This document shows, one piece after another, positions 33,562 through 41,814 of a DNA stretch of 64,000 nt (position 1 is the stretch's first letter; the number at the start of each line of letters is the position of its first letter). Source of the stretch: Polyangium mundeleinium (GTDB taxonomy: Bacteria; Myxococcota_A; Polyangia; Polyangiales; Polyangiaceae); NCBI RefSeq assembly GCF_028369105.1, contig NZ_JAQNDO010000001.1, forward strand, positions 248,001 through 312,000, given 5' to 3'. Made by a program: the position numbers and the translations under genes. The notes under the pieces were generated by a model. It searched no databases, was not told where the DNA came from, and saw only the letters and a program-made list of their open reading frames with translations.

Positions 33562-34251
33562 TCAGGGAGCCCAGGGCGTCCACGTCCACGCCTCGTCGGG
33601 CGGGAACGCACACGCCTCCTCGATCGGCGCGAAGAGCTGCGACGTCGTCCTGCTGCTGTCCTCGCGGTCGATCCCGATCGTCAACCGGCACGAACCTCGG
33701 CGCGGCCGGTCTCCCGGCGCGAGGGGCGTGTACCAGCGCGCCACGACGGGCGTATCCAGCGCCTCGATCCGATCGAAGAGCAAGTTGTTATCGCCCGCGA
33801 AGGGCAGGCCGTACCGTGCGTCCGCCAGCTCTCCCCGCAGACCTCGCCGCACCCGCTCGCAGAGCGCCGCCTCCGCCTCGACCCCGATCATTACGTCGAG
33901 GTCCACGACGAGCTCCCGCCGCGCCGGCGCGATCCAGTATTTCGCCCCGTGCGTCCGCGCCTTGTGCTCCTGCCCCGACGCCCCCACGGGATACGAGTGG
34001 AGCTGCTGATACAAAGTCGCCGTCTCCGTCGGCGAGACAGCCCCGATTGCGATACGCAATCGCGGCACGTCCCTCCGGATGCGCGTCGTCGGCGTGGGCT
34101 CCGGGTCGCGCATCTCGATCCCCGCGCAGTTCAGCACGAGCCCGAATGCGGCCGACGGCGGCATCGTCGGCGCGCTCGGCCGGTACACGCCTGCCTGCAT
34201 CGCCCGGTACGCCGCGAAGGGCGCGCGTGCACGCAGCCAGAGCCGCTCCAT
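33562..34251 (-). CDS. cas5: Cas5 (DevS-like)
   Basis: A 229-residue Cascade subunit that caps the crRNA 5' handle. The N-terminus (RLWLRARAPFAAYR, then QAGVYRPSAPTMPPSAAFGL, LVLNCAGIEMRD) is the Cas5 RAMP ferredoxin fold with the conserved Pro-Ser-Ala-Ala-Phe-Gly, and the later TATLYQQLHSYPVG, KYWIAPARRELVVD and GLPFAGDNNLLFDRIE segments match DevS of Myxococcus. Known: in M. xanthus devS is part of the developmental dev operon. The start ATG overlaps the last base of the cas7 stop (TGATG), indicating coupling. Confidence 0.92.
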   Translation of the reverse strand: MERLWLRARAPFAAYRAMQAGVYRPSAPTMPPSAAFGLVLNCAGIEMRDPEPTPTTRIRRDVPRLRIAIGAVSPTETATLYQQLHSYPVGASGQEHKARTHGAKYWIAPARRELVVDLDVMIGVEAEAALCERVRRGLRGELADARYGLPFAGDNNLLFDRIEALDTPVVARWYTPLAPGDRPRRGSCRLTIGIDREDSSRTTSQLFAPIEEACAFPPDEAWTWTPWAP

Positions 34252-35147
34252 CACGCCTCCCCGAAGGCCGCCGCGCCGATCTTTTCGAGCAGCACCTGCG
34301 GGTTCTCGAAGAGCCGCGCGCCCTCTTTCTTCAGCCGCTCCTTCTCCTCCGCCTTCATGCCCCGCACGATCTCCCCGCCGATCCACATCTCCCGACCCGG
34401 CAGATCGTCCGCGTGGATACGCGCGAGCTCCGCGAACTTCCCCTCCGCGTCGAAGCCGTACGTATCGAACCCGGCGACGAGCCTCGGCGACAGCCGCGCC
34501 ACGATGCTCCGCGGCGCCATCTCGAAGTACGCGCGCGCGTGTCCACCCGCCACGTTCGACAGCTCCCCGATCGCCCGCAGCAGAGCCTTCGTCCATGCCT
34601 TGCCCTCCTTGGCCTTCAGGCAATCCTCGATCGAGAGCGCGAACGGATACTGGTAGGCGGTGTGATTCACCTCCCGGTGCAGCAGCGCGGACGTCGTCGC
34701 ATTCTTCCAGGGGCTCGCTCCGGCGTTCAGGGGCGATTGATGAAACGTCGCGTCGAAACGATACGGCGACGTCGCCACGGCGAGATTCATCCGCAGCACG
34801 CTGTCGCGCTTCGCCGGGCGCTTCTCCTTTTTCATCGTCGCGCCGTCGGCGACCATGTAACCGAACAGGAAATCGTCCGCGTACGCCTCCGCGTTCGGGA
34901 AACTCTTGAACTCCACCGCGAGCTGATCCTCGTCGTGCAGCCTTCGCCGGTTCATCGGCAGCTCGTATCCTGCGAGGATCTCCCGCAGCGCGTTGCGCAT
35001 CGACTCCGGGCTGATGACCGTGTACTCCTCGTTCTTGCGCGTAATCTTCTGGAGGACCGTTCGGTTCTCCTCGCTCTCGCCCCTGTAATTCGAGCTCGGC
35101 GCGGCGTAGGTGAGGACGGTGGCGAACAGATTCAATCGCTGGGACAT
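34251..35147 (-). CDS. cas7: Cas7 (DevR-like)
   Basis: A 298-residue Cascade backbone protein that coats the crRNA. It has the DevR/Cas7 signature: RLNLFATVLTYAAPSSNYRG, NRTVLQKITRKNEEYTVISP, SMRNALREIL, then NHTAYQYPFALSIED and a Gly-rich loop in the C-terminal RAMP region (LSNVAGGHARAYFEMAP). Several copies are expected per complex. DevR is a known regulator of fruiting in M. xanthus, where the system was first identified genetically. The start at ATG 35147 is two bases after the cas8 stop. Followed by cas5 with a one-base overlap. Confidence 0.95.
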   Translation of the reverse strand: MSQRLNLFATVLTYAAPSSNYRGESEENRTVLQKITRKNEEYTVISPESMRNALREILAGYELPMNRRRLHDEDQLAVEFKSFPNAEAYADDFLFGYMVADGATMKKEKRPAKRDSVLRMNLAVATSPYRFDATFHQSPLNAGASPWKNATTSALLHREVNHTAYQYPFALSIEDCLKAKEGKAWTKALLRAIGELSNVAGGHARAYFEMAPRSIVARLSPRLVAGFDTYGFDAEGKFAELARIHADDLPGREMWIGGEIVRGMKAEEKERLKKEGARLFENPQVLLEKIGAAAFGEA

Positions 35148-35149
35148 GA

Positions 35150-36835
35150 TCAGGACTCCTTCGCGGGGATGGACCAGGCGTTCGCGGAGAGGGCGAGCAA
35201 CGTCAGCGTGCGGACTTTGCCTGTGTCGCCTTGCAGGGCGTGCGTGAGCCGGCTGTATCGCTTCGTATCCAGGAATTGAGGCACCGAGCAGAGCGTGCCG
35301 GCGAAGTACGAGACGAAGTCCTGCTCGGGCCTCGCCCGTACCGCGAGGAACGCCTCTTTCGCGACCTTCTCCTTCTTCTCCTCGTAGTCTTTCTTGGATT
35401 TCTTGCCGGCCTTCACATCCTCCCAGGCGAGGTTGTATTTGGCCTTCAGCTTCCCGCGCACGTAGCCGCTGACCACCGCGTACACGATGGCCTCGATGCT
35501 GTCGTCTCGCGTGTTCTCCGGTGTCTCGTTCTCTTCTTGCATCTCTGCTGCCTCGTTCGACGTGATCTCGAAATACTTGCGCGCGTCGTGGCGGAATGCG
35601 TTTGAGCCGAATGTCATCGTGGAGAGCGGGCTCGTCGCGATGAGACGATCGAAAGCGACATGGCGCGGACGGCCGTGGATCAGGTTCGAGAGCCAGACCT
35701 GGCGGAAGGGCGGATGCCTGAACGCCTTGCGGTTCCGCGCGTAGTGGTCGACCGTGTCCGCGTCCGGCTCGACCCGCGACGACGAGAGCACACGCACGTT
35801 GTTGCCCTCCTTCGTCACGTGATGGACCTCGTAGCCGAGCACGAGATCCGCCGTGTCTTTCCTCCCTTCCCGTGCGGCAATTCGCTCCCGGAGACGCCTC
35901 GCCGTGTCGAGCGCCCCCTCGATCGCCAGATCCAGCACGGCCGCCTCCGGCAACGATTTTCCGATGGCCCGCGTCTCGCGAGCTTTCAGCACGTACGGTA
36001 GCTCCTCGCAGAACGACGCGAGCGCGGCCACGTCGGGCACCACGATCGCGTACGGCACGTATTCGCGTTTCCCGTCCTGTGGTTTCACGTGCGCAGGGAC
36101 GTAGATCGACGCGACGAAGGGCCAGAAATGCAGGAGGAATTGATACCGCGCTCGATCGAAGAACGGCACCCCGTCCGCCGAATTCGCCTGCGCGCCCAGG
36201 TAATACGTGCTCGGCAGCCGCACCGCGTGCTCCGGCGGACGGCACAGGTCCTTCCACGTATCCTCGGCGAGCCCGCACGCCCTCTTCGCCGCGCGCTCCT
36301 CGAATGGCGCGCGCGTCGCCGGCACGCCGCGGAATGTCTCCCACAACATGCGCCGGAACAGCGCCGTCCACTCCCCGCCTTTCGAGCCGTTCCCCGAGGG
36401 GTCATACGAGACGAGCCACGCGCCGCTCGGCACGATCCTCGGGTACACGTAATACGTCTTCGTCTTGACCTTCCCCTTCTTGTCGACCTCCTCCTTTTGC
36501 ACCTCGCGGATCGGCGCTTTGTTTTTCCACGGGCTCGGGTACTCCTCCTCCTCGCTCGCCGCCTCGTATGTCGCGTCGAGCAGGCTCCCGAGCCCCGCGA
36601 GATCGATCAAAAGCGAAAGGCCCGCCTCGTCGATACGCGTGATCCGACACGTCCCCGCGAAGCCTCCCGGCTGCCCTTCGAGCCAGCGCACCATGAGCAC
36701 GAGCCCGGCGAGCCCCGCCCGGTGTTGCGCCGAGGGCAGCTCCGCGAGCGACCATTCCAGCGCAAGCACCGAAGGCGCTTCGTCCTTCTTCGCCGCCTTG
36801 CCCCGCGACGCTTTGGCGTTCGTCGTCTCCGTCAT
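35150..36835 (-). CDS. cas8: Cas8-type large subunit (Cmx8-like)
   Basis: A 561-residue Cascade large subunit for PAM recognition and Cas3 recruitment. The N-terminal segment (SVLALEWSLAELPSAQHRAG, LAGLVLMVRWLEGQPGGF) and middle (PYAIVVPDVAALASFCEELP, FRHPPFRQVWLSNLIHGRPR) match Cmx8 proteins of the I-MYXAN subtype, as recalled, not searched. No nuclease motif is visible. Lys/Glu-rich stretches (PIREVQKEEVDKKGKVKTK and a C-terminal KSKKDYEEKKEKV) suggest nucleic acid contact. Its ATG overlaps the stop of cas3 as ATGA at 36832-36835, so translation is coupled. The corresponding dev gene in M. xanthus is devT or its neighbour; which one is not resolved here. Confidence 0.85.
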   Translation of the reverse strand: MTETTNAKASRGKAAKKDEAPSVLALEWSLAELPSAQHRAGLAGLVLMVRWLEGQPGGFAGTCRITRIDEAGLSLLIDLAGLGSLLDATYEAASEEEEYPSPWKNKAPIREVQKEEVDKKGKVKTKTYYVYPRIVPSGAWLVSYDPSGNGSKGGEWTALFRRMLWETFRGVPATRAPFEERAAKRACGLAEDTWKDLCRPPEHAVRLPSTYYLGAQANSADGVPFFDRARYQFLLHFWPFVASIYVPAHVKPQDGKREYVPYAIVVPDVAALASFCEELPYVLKARETRAIGKSLPEAAVLDLAIEGALDTARRLRERIAAREGRKDTADLVLGYEVHHVTKEGNNVRVLSSSRVEPDADTVDHYARNRKAFRHPPFRQVWLSNLIHGRPRHVAFDRLIATSPLSTMTFGSNAFRHDARKYFEITSNEAAEMQEENETPENTRDDSIEAIVYAVVSGYVRGKLKAKYNLAWEDVKAGKKSKKDYEEKKEKVAKEAFLAVRARPEQDFVSYFAGTLCSVPQFLDTKRYSRLTHALQGDTGKVRTLTLLALSANAWSIPAKES

Positions 36836-39174
36836 GCCTTCCCCTTCGCCGCTTCGGCCAGAAAGCCAATCCGCTCGTCGTACGCCGCGCCGTCCGCGAC
36901 GCCGTAATACCCGGGCAACCACGAGGGCCGACCCTCGCTCGGGAGCACCGACGTGAAGGGCACGGGCACCACGAGCCCATCGAGCGGCTCCCTCGCGCGG
37001 TAGAGCGCTCGCGCCTCCTCCAGATCCCCGTCCAGGATGCAGGGCCGCGAGCGCTCCTCGATGTCGCGGAAGGTCCCCGGCGTCGCGTAGTACCCCTCGT
37101 GAAGGAACCGCGCCCAGGCGTCGGGCATCCGCTCCGCGTTCGCGTGGATCTCGAACAGCCCCGCGAGCAAGCGCTGGCTCGTGTCGCCCGACCCGATCGC
37201 GTCGAGGAAACGCTTCGTTGCGTCGAGCTCCGACGCATCGTACGGAAGCGTGTTTTCGGGCGGCACGACGATCACACGCGCGCGGAACGCCTCGCCTCGC
37301 GCGAGCTTCCGGTTGGCTCGCCCGAACCGCTGCACGAGCGCCGGGATCGGCGCGAGCTCCGTGATCAGGAGGTCCGCGTCGAGGTCGAGGCTCATCTCGC
37401 AGACCTGCGTCGTCACGGCGAGCGCCGCCTGGCTCTCCTGCTGGAACGCCTCCACCGTCGCTGTGTGGACCGCTTGCCGATCGCGGAGCTTGAAGCGGCT
37501 GTGATAACAGAGCGGCGCCGCGCCGAGCGCCGCTTCGAGCTGGCGCGTGAGCACTTGCGCGCGCCGCACCTGGTTGACGACGCAGAGCACGCGTCGACCT
37601 TCGCGGAACGCGTTCGCCGCGATCTCCACGCAGGCGCTCGTGTTCGCCGCCTGCTCGATCCGGTAGCGCGGATGCCCCTCGGCCCGCTCCAGATCCTCGA
37701 GCTCGGCGCGGTGCTCCTCGCGCGGGTACGTCACGAGCCCTCGCGCTTCGAGCGCCCTCCGCCGCGCGGGCGGCAGCGTCGCCGTCATGCAGAGGACGGG
37801 CACGTCGAAGTGATCGAGCAGCGCCAGCAGGGCCTCGAACATGCGCGGATCGAAGCTGTGCACCTCGTCGATGATCACGGCCGCGTCGGCGAGCACGGGC
37901 ACGAGGCACAGGCTCCTGTACGCGTGCTCCAGGAAGCCGAGGAATTGATCGACCGTCGCGCTGAAGTACGTGCGCGACCAGAGCCCAAGCGCGAACAGCC
38001 GCTCGTCCGCTTCGTTCAGGTGGTGCCGCGTGGCCTTGTCGTGATCGGCGGGGTTGTCCCGCATCGCCTCGATCTCGTAGCGGCTCGACGCGTGCACGAG
38101 CGCGCCCTCTCCTTCCGGCGCCGCGCCCACGTAGTCGCGGAAGCCTTCGGTCGCGGTGCCGCGCGTCGGGTAGAGGAAAACGACCCGCCCGATGGGCCGC
38201 GTGCGTGCTTGCGCCTCGGCCCACTTCCACGCGGCGAGCGTCTTGCCCGCGCCGCACGCCGCGCGAAGGAGCGCGCGCGGGCCGAGCTCCGCGGCGGCTT
38301 CCTGAAAGCGATGCGGTTTGTAGGGCTGCCGCTTCTCGATCTCCTGGATGCGCGGCGCGATCACCGCGGCGTGGATCTCCTCCGGCGTGAGCGCCGGGCG
38401 CCGCGCGACCTCGTCGATCCATGCCTCGAAAGACAGCCCTTCCCGCACGACGGCCGAGGCCACCGCGTCCGCCGCGATCAAGCCGGCCTTCGTCGCGAGC
38501 AGGAGCGCGCGCCGCGCGCGGGACGCCTCGTCTTGTGCGCGCAGCGCCCTCTGGAGCGCCTTCGCGGCGTCCCTTCCGCGCTTCAGCGCCTCCCCAAAGG
38601 GTGGCGCATGGCTCCATCGTCGAGCGGGCAACTCCGGCGCATCGTCGAGCGAAAGCAGCTCGCGGACGCGCGAAAGGATCGCGCGGACCTCCGCGTGCTG
38701 GAGGTAAAGCGCGACGCTCTTCTTGCCGTCTTGCGGCTCGCACCAACGGTGGTCCCCGTCCTGACCCGCCTTCACGTGATGCGAGAGCACGGCGGCCGTG
38801 ACCACGTCGTGATCGAGCGCGGCGTTTTTTGCGAGCCACGCCTTCACCTCGGGCAGGTGCAACACGAGCGCGGAGAGGTGCTCGTGCCGCACCGTCTGCG
38901 GCTCCGTGCGTGTGCGCGTGACGGCCGCGAGGAAATCCTCGTTGGCCTTGCCCAGGTCGTGAAAGAGCGCGGCGACGCGCAGGTGCAGGAGGAAACGCGG
39001 GCGCGCCTCCTCGGCGATCCGAAAGAACCGACAGAACGACGTCCCCCAGCGACTCTCGGGCCCGAAGAGGCGCGCGGCGGCGCGCTCGGTGTCGTTCGCG
39101 TGCGCCTCCAGCGTGACCGGATCACGCCCGCTGCGAATGCTCTTGGCGAGGAGCCTGTCCGGGCTCCCGCTCAC
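36832..39174 (-). CDS. cas3: HD-Cas3 nuclease-helicase
   Basis: A 780-residue interference enzyme that unwinds and degrades target DNA recruited by Cascade. The N-terminal HD nuclease is recognised by His72-Asp73 in ALFHDLGKANED, His97-Glu-His99 in VRHEHLSAL and LSHHV (about 131). The helicase has Walker A CGAGKT (about 308-313), DEVH (436-439), TAT (464-466) and motif VI QRFGRANR (615-622). DEVH replaces the more usual DEAH. The GTG at 39174 overlaps the TGA of cas6 (GTGA), which fixes the start; the upstream in-frame sequence is shadow. The 3' end overlaps cas8. Confidence 0.96.
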   Translation of the reverse strand: MSGSPDRLLAKSIRSGRDPVTLEAHANDTERAAARLFGPESRWGTSFCRFFRIAEEARPRFLLHLRVAALFHDLGKANEDFLAAVTRTRTEPQTVRHEHLSALVLHLPEVKAWLAKNAALDHDVVTAAVLSHHVKAGQDGDHRWCEPQDGKKSVALYLQHAEVRAILSRVRELLSLDDAPELPARRWSHAPPFGEALKRGRDAAKALQRALRAQDEASRARRALLLATKAGLIAADAVASAVVREGLSFEAWIDEVARRPALTPEEIHAAVIAPRIQEIEKRQPYKPHRFQEAAAELGPRALLRAACGAGKTLAAWKWAEAQARTRPIGRVVFLYPTRGTATEGFRDYVGAAPEGEGALVHASSRYEIEAMRDNPADHDKATRHHLNEADERLFALGLWSRTYFSATVDQFLGFLEHAYRSLCLVPVLADAAVIIDEVHSFDPRMFEALLALLDHFDVPVLCMTATLPPARRRALEARGLVTYPREEHRAELEDLERAEGHPRYRIEQAANTSACVEIAANAFREGRRVLCVVNQVRRAQVLTRQLEAALGAAPLCYHSRFKLRDRQAVHTATVEAFQQESQAALAVTTQVCEMSLDLDADLLITELAPIPALVQRFGRANRKLARGEAFRARVIVVPPENTLPYDASELDATKRFLDAIGSGDTSQRLLAGLFEIHANAERMPDAWARFLHEGYYATPGTFRDIEERSRPCILDGDLEEARALYRAREPLDGLVVPVPFTSVLPSEGRPSWLPGYYGVADGAAYDERIGFLAEAAKGKA

Positions 39175-39854
39175 GCCCTCGCCTCCCTCCCGACCGGCCC
39201 GAACACCCCGCAGCCCATCCGTTGCCGCCCACCGATCCCCGCCCTTTGCACGACGAGCGATCCTTCCTCGGAGAGCCCTCGCAGCGTCGTCCCGAAGCCG
39301 ACCACCTTGTCCCCGGCGATCGTCACGATCCTCCGCCGCCCCACCTCGATCGACGCCATCACGCCGAGCGCATCGAGCTGCCTTTTCACGGCCTCTGCGA
39401 ACGGCTCCGGCTCCTGGAAACCCTTGATCACCACCATTCTTGCCGTCAGCGCTTCGGCGGGCCGGAGCGGATACACGCGGGACACGCCGACGTGCACGCG
39501 ATATCCATCGACATCGAGCGCCTTCCCCGCGAGCGCGAGCACGCGCGGGATCTCGGCGGGCACCACGCGCAATTGCAGCGAGCCGCGCCGTGGATGCAAC
39601 GCGAGCAATCCATCCGGCCGCGGGATCCCCCCGAGCGGGTGCACCGCGAGCCACGATGCGCCGTGCAGATCCCCGAGCACCCGCGCGAGGGCGCCGAAGA
39701 GCGCGTACCCGTGATCGCGTGGCACGAGCGTGCCTGCGAGCGGGAAGACGATGTCGACACGGTCGGGCGGCGAGGACGGCGCGGACAGAGTCACGTGCAG
39801 GCTCCGTGGGCTGGAAGGGTACGCGTGCAACCCTATCGGAAGCCTGCCGCTCAT
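39171..39854 (-). CDS. cas6: Cas6 (Cmx6-like) crRNA endoribonuclease
   Basis: A 227-residue RAMP nuclease that cuts the pre-crRNA in the repeat. The sequence DIVFPLAGTLVPRDHGYALF, GDLHGASWLAVHPLGGIPRP, DGYRVHVGVSRVYPL and IKGFQEPEPFAEAVKRQLDA runs into the glycine-rich loop and end GIGGRQRMGCGVFGPVG, matching the Myxococcus Cmx6 group. The candidate active-site His is in RDHGY. The start at ATG 39854 (SGRLPIG) lacks a clear ribosome binding site; an open frame continues upstream through the 43-bp repeats, so the true start is uncertain by 10-20 residues. First gene of the cas operon; cas3 overlaps its stop. Confidence 0.9.
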   Translation of the reverse strand: MSGRLPIGLHAYPSSPRSLHVTLSAPSSPPDRVDIVFPLAGTLVPRDHGYALFGALARVLGDLHGASWLAVHPLGGIPRPDGLLALHPRRGSLQLRVVPAEIPRVLALAGKALDVDGYRVHVGVSRVYPLRPAEALTARMVVIKGFQEPEPFAEAVKRQLDALGVMASIEVGRRRIVTIAGDKVVGFGTTLRGLSEEGSLVVQRAGIGGRQRMGCGVFGPVGREARA

Positions 39855-39930
39855 GGATACAGCAACTTTGCGCTCCCCTTGTCGCCCTTCACGGCCGCGG
39901 CGCGTCCCCCCGTTTCCCCGCCTCCTTCCC
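39855..39930. other. upstream region of cas6
   Basis: Seventy-six bases between the cas6 start and the 43-bp repeats. No convincing minus-strand promoter is visible; a weak GCGACA / TGTATC pair is present. Transcription could start here or beyond the repeats (40230-40356). Confidence 0.3.
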
Positions 39931-40229
39931 CCTCGCCACGCGGCGACCCCCTCGCGCAAGGTCCACGCGCGTCCCTCGCCCCGTGGCGACCCCCTCATGC
40001 AACGCTGACCCGTCCCCCTCGCCACGCGGCGACCCCCTCCTGCAACGCTGCCCCGTCCCCCTCGCCACGCGGCGACCCCCTCCTGCAACGCTGACCCGTC
40101 CCCCTCGCCGCGCGGCGACCCCCTCGCGTCACGTTCTCCACGACCCCTCGCCATGCGGCGACCCCCTCGCGCCACGACGACGCGTCCCCATTGCCACGCG
40201 GCGACCCCCGCGCGCGCCTCCGGCGTCGA
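39931..40229. repeat. seven 43-bp tandem repeats with a dyad, upstream of the cas operon
   Basis: Seven units with a 23-base core (CCTCGCCACGCGGCGACCCC plus CTC) start at 39931, 39974, 40017, 40060, 40103, 40144 and 40187; six spacings are 43, 43, 43, 43, 41 and 43 bases. The core is strongly kept, while the other 20 bases drift from unit to unit. Each core contains the inverted repeat TCGCC/GGCGA about a 4-base loop. Unlike a CRISPR array, the intervals between cores also resemble each other (ATGCAACGCTGACCCGTCCC in units 2-4). The seventh unit is decayed. The position between the first cas gene and the divergent gene at 40357 suggests a regulatory role, but nothing in the sequence proves it. 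Confidence 0.9.
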
Positions 40230-40356
40230 ACTCCTGCTTTCTTTTTTGCCCCAATGAAAACGCCCCATCTCCGTTCAACGTGCACCCGCCGGCGCGACGC
40301 GCTCGGCTGGGTTGTCGGAACCAACCAGACCGGGCCATGGGCCCAGGGAAGAGACC

Positions 40357-41061
40357 ATGCGCAGTTATCGCAGCAATGCCGCGTCGGACGTCCGTATCGA
40401 GTATGGCATCGAGCTTGGCGAGGGCCTCGCGTTGTTCCCCGAGCTGACCTCGGCGGCCTCGGATATCAGCACGATCAATGGCGCGCTCGCGGCCCGGTAC
40501 GAGAGCCGCCGCGCCCTCCGCATTCCGGTCCTCCGGACCCGCGCCGCGCTTCGCTTCGCCGAATACAGCGTCGAGCGCGTCGTTCGCTCCGCGCTCCGCG
40601 CCGCCGAGATCGAGGATGGCGGCAGGCGCGCGCGCATCTGCGCGAGCGTCTTTCCGAAAGGATCCAACCCGATCCTCAAGCCCGTCGGAAAGCGCCAGGT
40701 CAAGCCACTGAAGGACCTCGTCGAGCGGCTGGCGAAATCGCAGGTCGCCGGCATCGACGCGTATCGCGCCGTGTGGCTCCCGAAGCTCCAGGACGCGCTC
40801 GCGAGCTTCGAGGTGGCGGTCGCCACGCACCTCGCCGCCCTCGCGGCGTATGACGACGTATTCAAGGCCGAGCTCGCGCTCCGCGACGCGCACCATGACG
40901 CCGTCGACCGGATCATGGGCCAGGTCCGCGCGGCATTCCCGCGCGACCGCGCCCTGCAGGACGTCCTCTTCCCGCCCGTCGACGAGGCCGACGCCACCAC
41001 CAGCGAGGACGGCGCGGAAGAACCGCTCCCCTCGCATCCGCTCCCGCCCACCGACGCCTGA
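40357..41061 (+). CDS. hypothetical helical protein
   Basis: A 234-residue soluble protein of unknown family. It starts at ATG 40357 after GGGAAGAGACC. The N-terminal 40 residues (IEYGIELGEGLALFPELT) are followed by long helices (residues about 55-85 and 110-205) rich in Ala, Arg, Glu and Leu, with VAGIDAYRAVWLPKLQDA and FEVAVATHLAALAAYDDV. The C-terminus is acidic and Pro/Glu-rich. No signal peptide or membrane helix. It is divergent from the cas operon, with the 43-bp repeats in the shared intergenic space, and ends in a strong terminator. Function unknown; no CRISPR-linked family was recognised. Confidence 0.65.
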   Translation: MRSYRSNAASDVRIEYGIELGEGLALFPELTSAASDISTINGALAARYESRRALRIPVLRTRAALRFAEYSVERVVRSALRAAEIEDGGRRARICASVFPKGSNPILKPVGKRQVKPLKDLVERLAKSQVAGIDAYRAVWLPKLQDALASFEVAVATHLAALAAYDDVFKAELALRDAHHDAVDRIMGQVRAAFPRDRALQDVLFPPVDEADATTSEDGAEEPLPSHPLPPTDA

Positions 41062-41069
41062 CCTCGACC

Positions 41070-41104
41070 GGCGCGGGCTCGCTCCGCTCGGTCGAGCCCG
41101 CGCC
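41070..41104 (+). terminator. hairpin terminator
   Basis: A perfect 12-bp stem (GGCGCGGGCTCG, 41070-41081, with CGAGCCCGCGCC, 41093-41104) with an 11-base loop is followed by a pyrimidine-rich run, immediately after the stop at 41061. Confidence 0.75.
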
Positions 41105-41175
41105 TCCTCCTCTCTCTTCCCCGCCGCTTCCCCCTCGCCTCGACATACCCGACCGTCTTCGGTAAGATCTCGCTC

Positions 41176-41802
41176 ATGAGCTTCGTCGCTCACGACGCCG
41201 ACCGCGCGTCCCCTCGGCGCATGACGCTCGAGGAGTGGGCCGCGCTGCCCGAGGACGAGCCGGGGGAGCTCGTCGACGGCGAGCTCGTCGAGGAAGAGAT
41301 GGCCGGGTACGTCCACGAGGTCGTCGTCATTTGGCTCGCGCACCTGCTTCGATCCTGGGCGATCGCGCATGGAGCGCGGGTGGCCGGGTCCGCGGGGAAG
41401 TTTGCCGTGTCGGCCACACGGGGGCGCATGCCGGACCTCACGGTGTACCTCGCCGGATCACGCCGCCCGCCCGCGGAAGGACCGATCCGCGTGCCCCCGA
41501 GCATCGCCGTCGAGGTCGTCTCGGCGACCCCCCGGGATGCCCGGCGCGACCGCGTGGAGAAATTGAAGGAGTACGCTGCGTTCGGCGTGAAATGGTACTG
41601 GATCGTCGATCCTGCGCTTCAATCGTTCGAGATCCTCGAGCTCGGACCGGAGAGCGAATACATCCACAAGGTCACGTCGACCGACGGGCGGATTGAATCG
41701 GTTCCGGGATGCGCCGGGCTCCTGATCGATATCGATGCCCTGTGGGCGGAGGTCGCCGAGGTGCGGGCCGAGGGCGAGGGCGAGGCGCCGGAGAAAACCT
41801 GA
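41176..41802 (+). CDS. Uma2-family (DUF820) endonuclease-like protein
   Basis: A 208-residue protein with the Uma2/DUF820 pattern: the MTLEEWAALPEDEPGELVDG start with a conserved Glu-Leu-Val-Asp-Gly, a middle RMPDLTVYL with the Pro-Asp-(L/V) motif, PPSIAVEVVSATPRDARRDRVEKLKEYAAFGVKWYWIVDP with the PD-(D/E)XK-type Glu...Lys pair (Val-Glu-Val-Val-Ser; Glu-Lys-Leu-Lys). Family members are restriction-fold nucleases of poorly known purpose, common in large bacterial genomes. The preceding gene does not share a transcript (terminator between). Confidence 0.85.
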   Translation: MSFVAHDADRASPRRMTLEEWAALPEDEPGELVDGELVEEEMAGYVHEVVVIWLAHLLRSWAIAHGARVAGSAGKFAVSATRGRMPDLTVYLAGSRRPPAEGPIRVPPSIAVEVVSATPRDARRDRVEKLKEYAAFGVKWYWIVDPALQSFEILELGPESEYIHKVTSTDGRIESVPGCAGLLIDIDALWAEVAEVRAEGEGEAPEKT

Positions 41803-41814
41803 TCCAGATGCCCG

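Noticed and set aside
39931-40229. Second CRISPR array upstream of cas6
   Set aside because: The intervals between the 23-base cores are themselves similar (units 2-4 nearly identical), so they are not unique spacers. The repeats have drifted as in a tandem repeat.
39855-40268. Longer Cas6 with an Arg/Gly-rich N-terminal extension
   Set aside because: The extension is only the repeat DNA translated; known Cmx6 proteins begin close to the VDIVFPLAGT segment.
39995-40324. Minus-strand 109-codon ORF as a devI-like regulator upstream of cas6
   Set aside because: It is Arg/Gly-rich, translates straight through the 43-bp repeats, and has no similarity I can recall to DevI.
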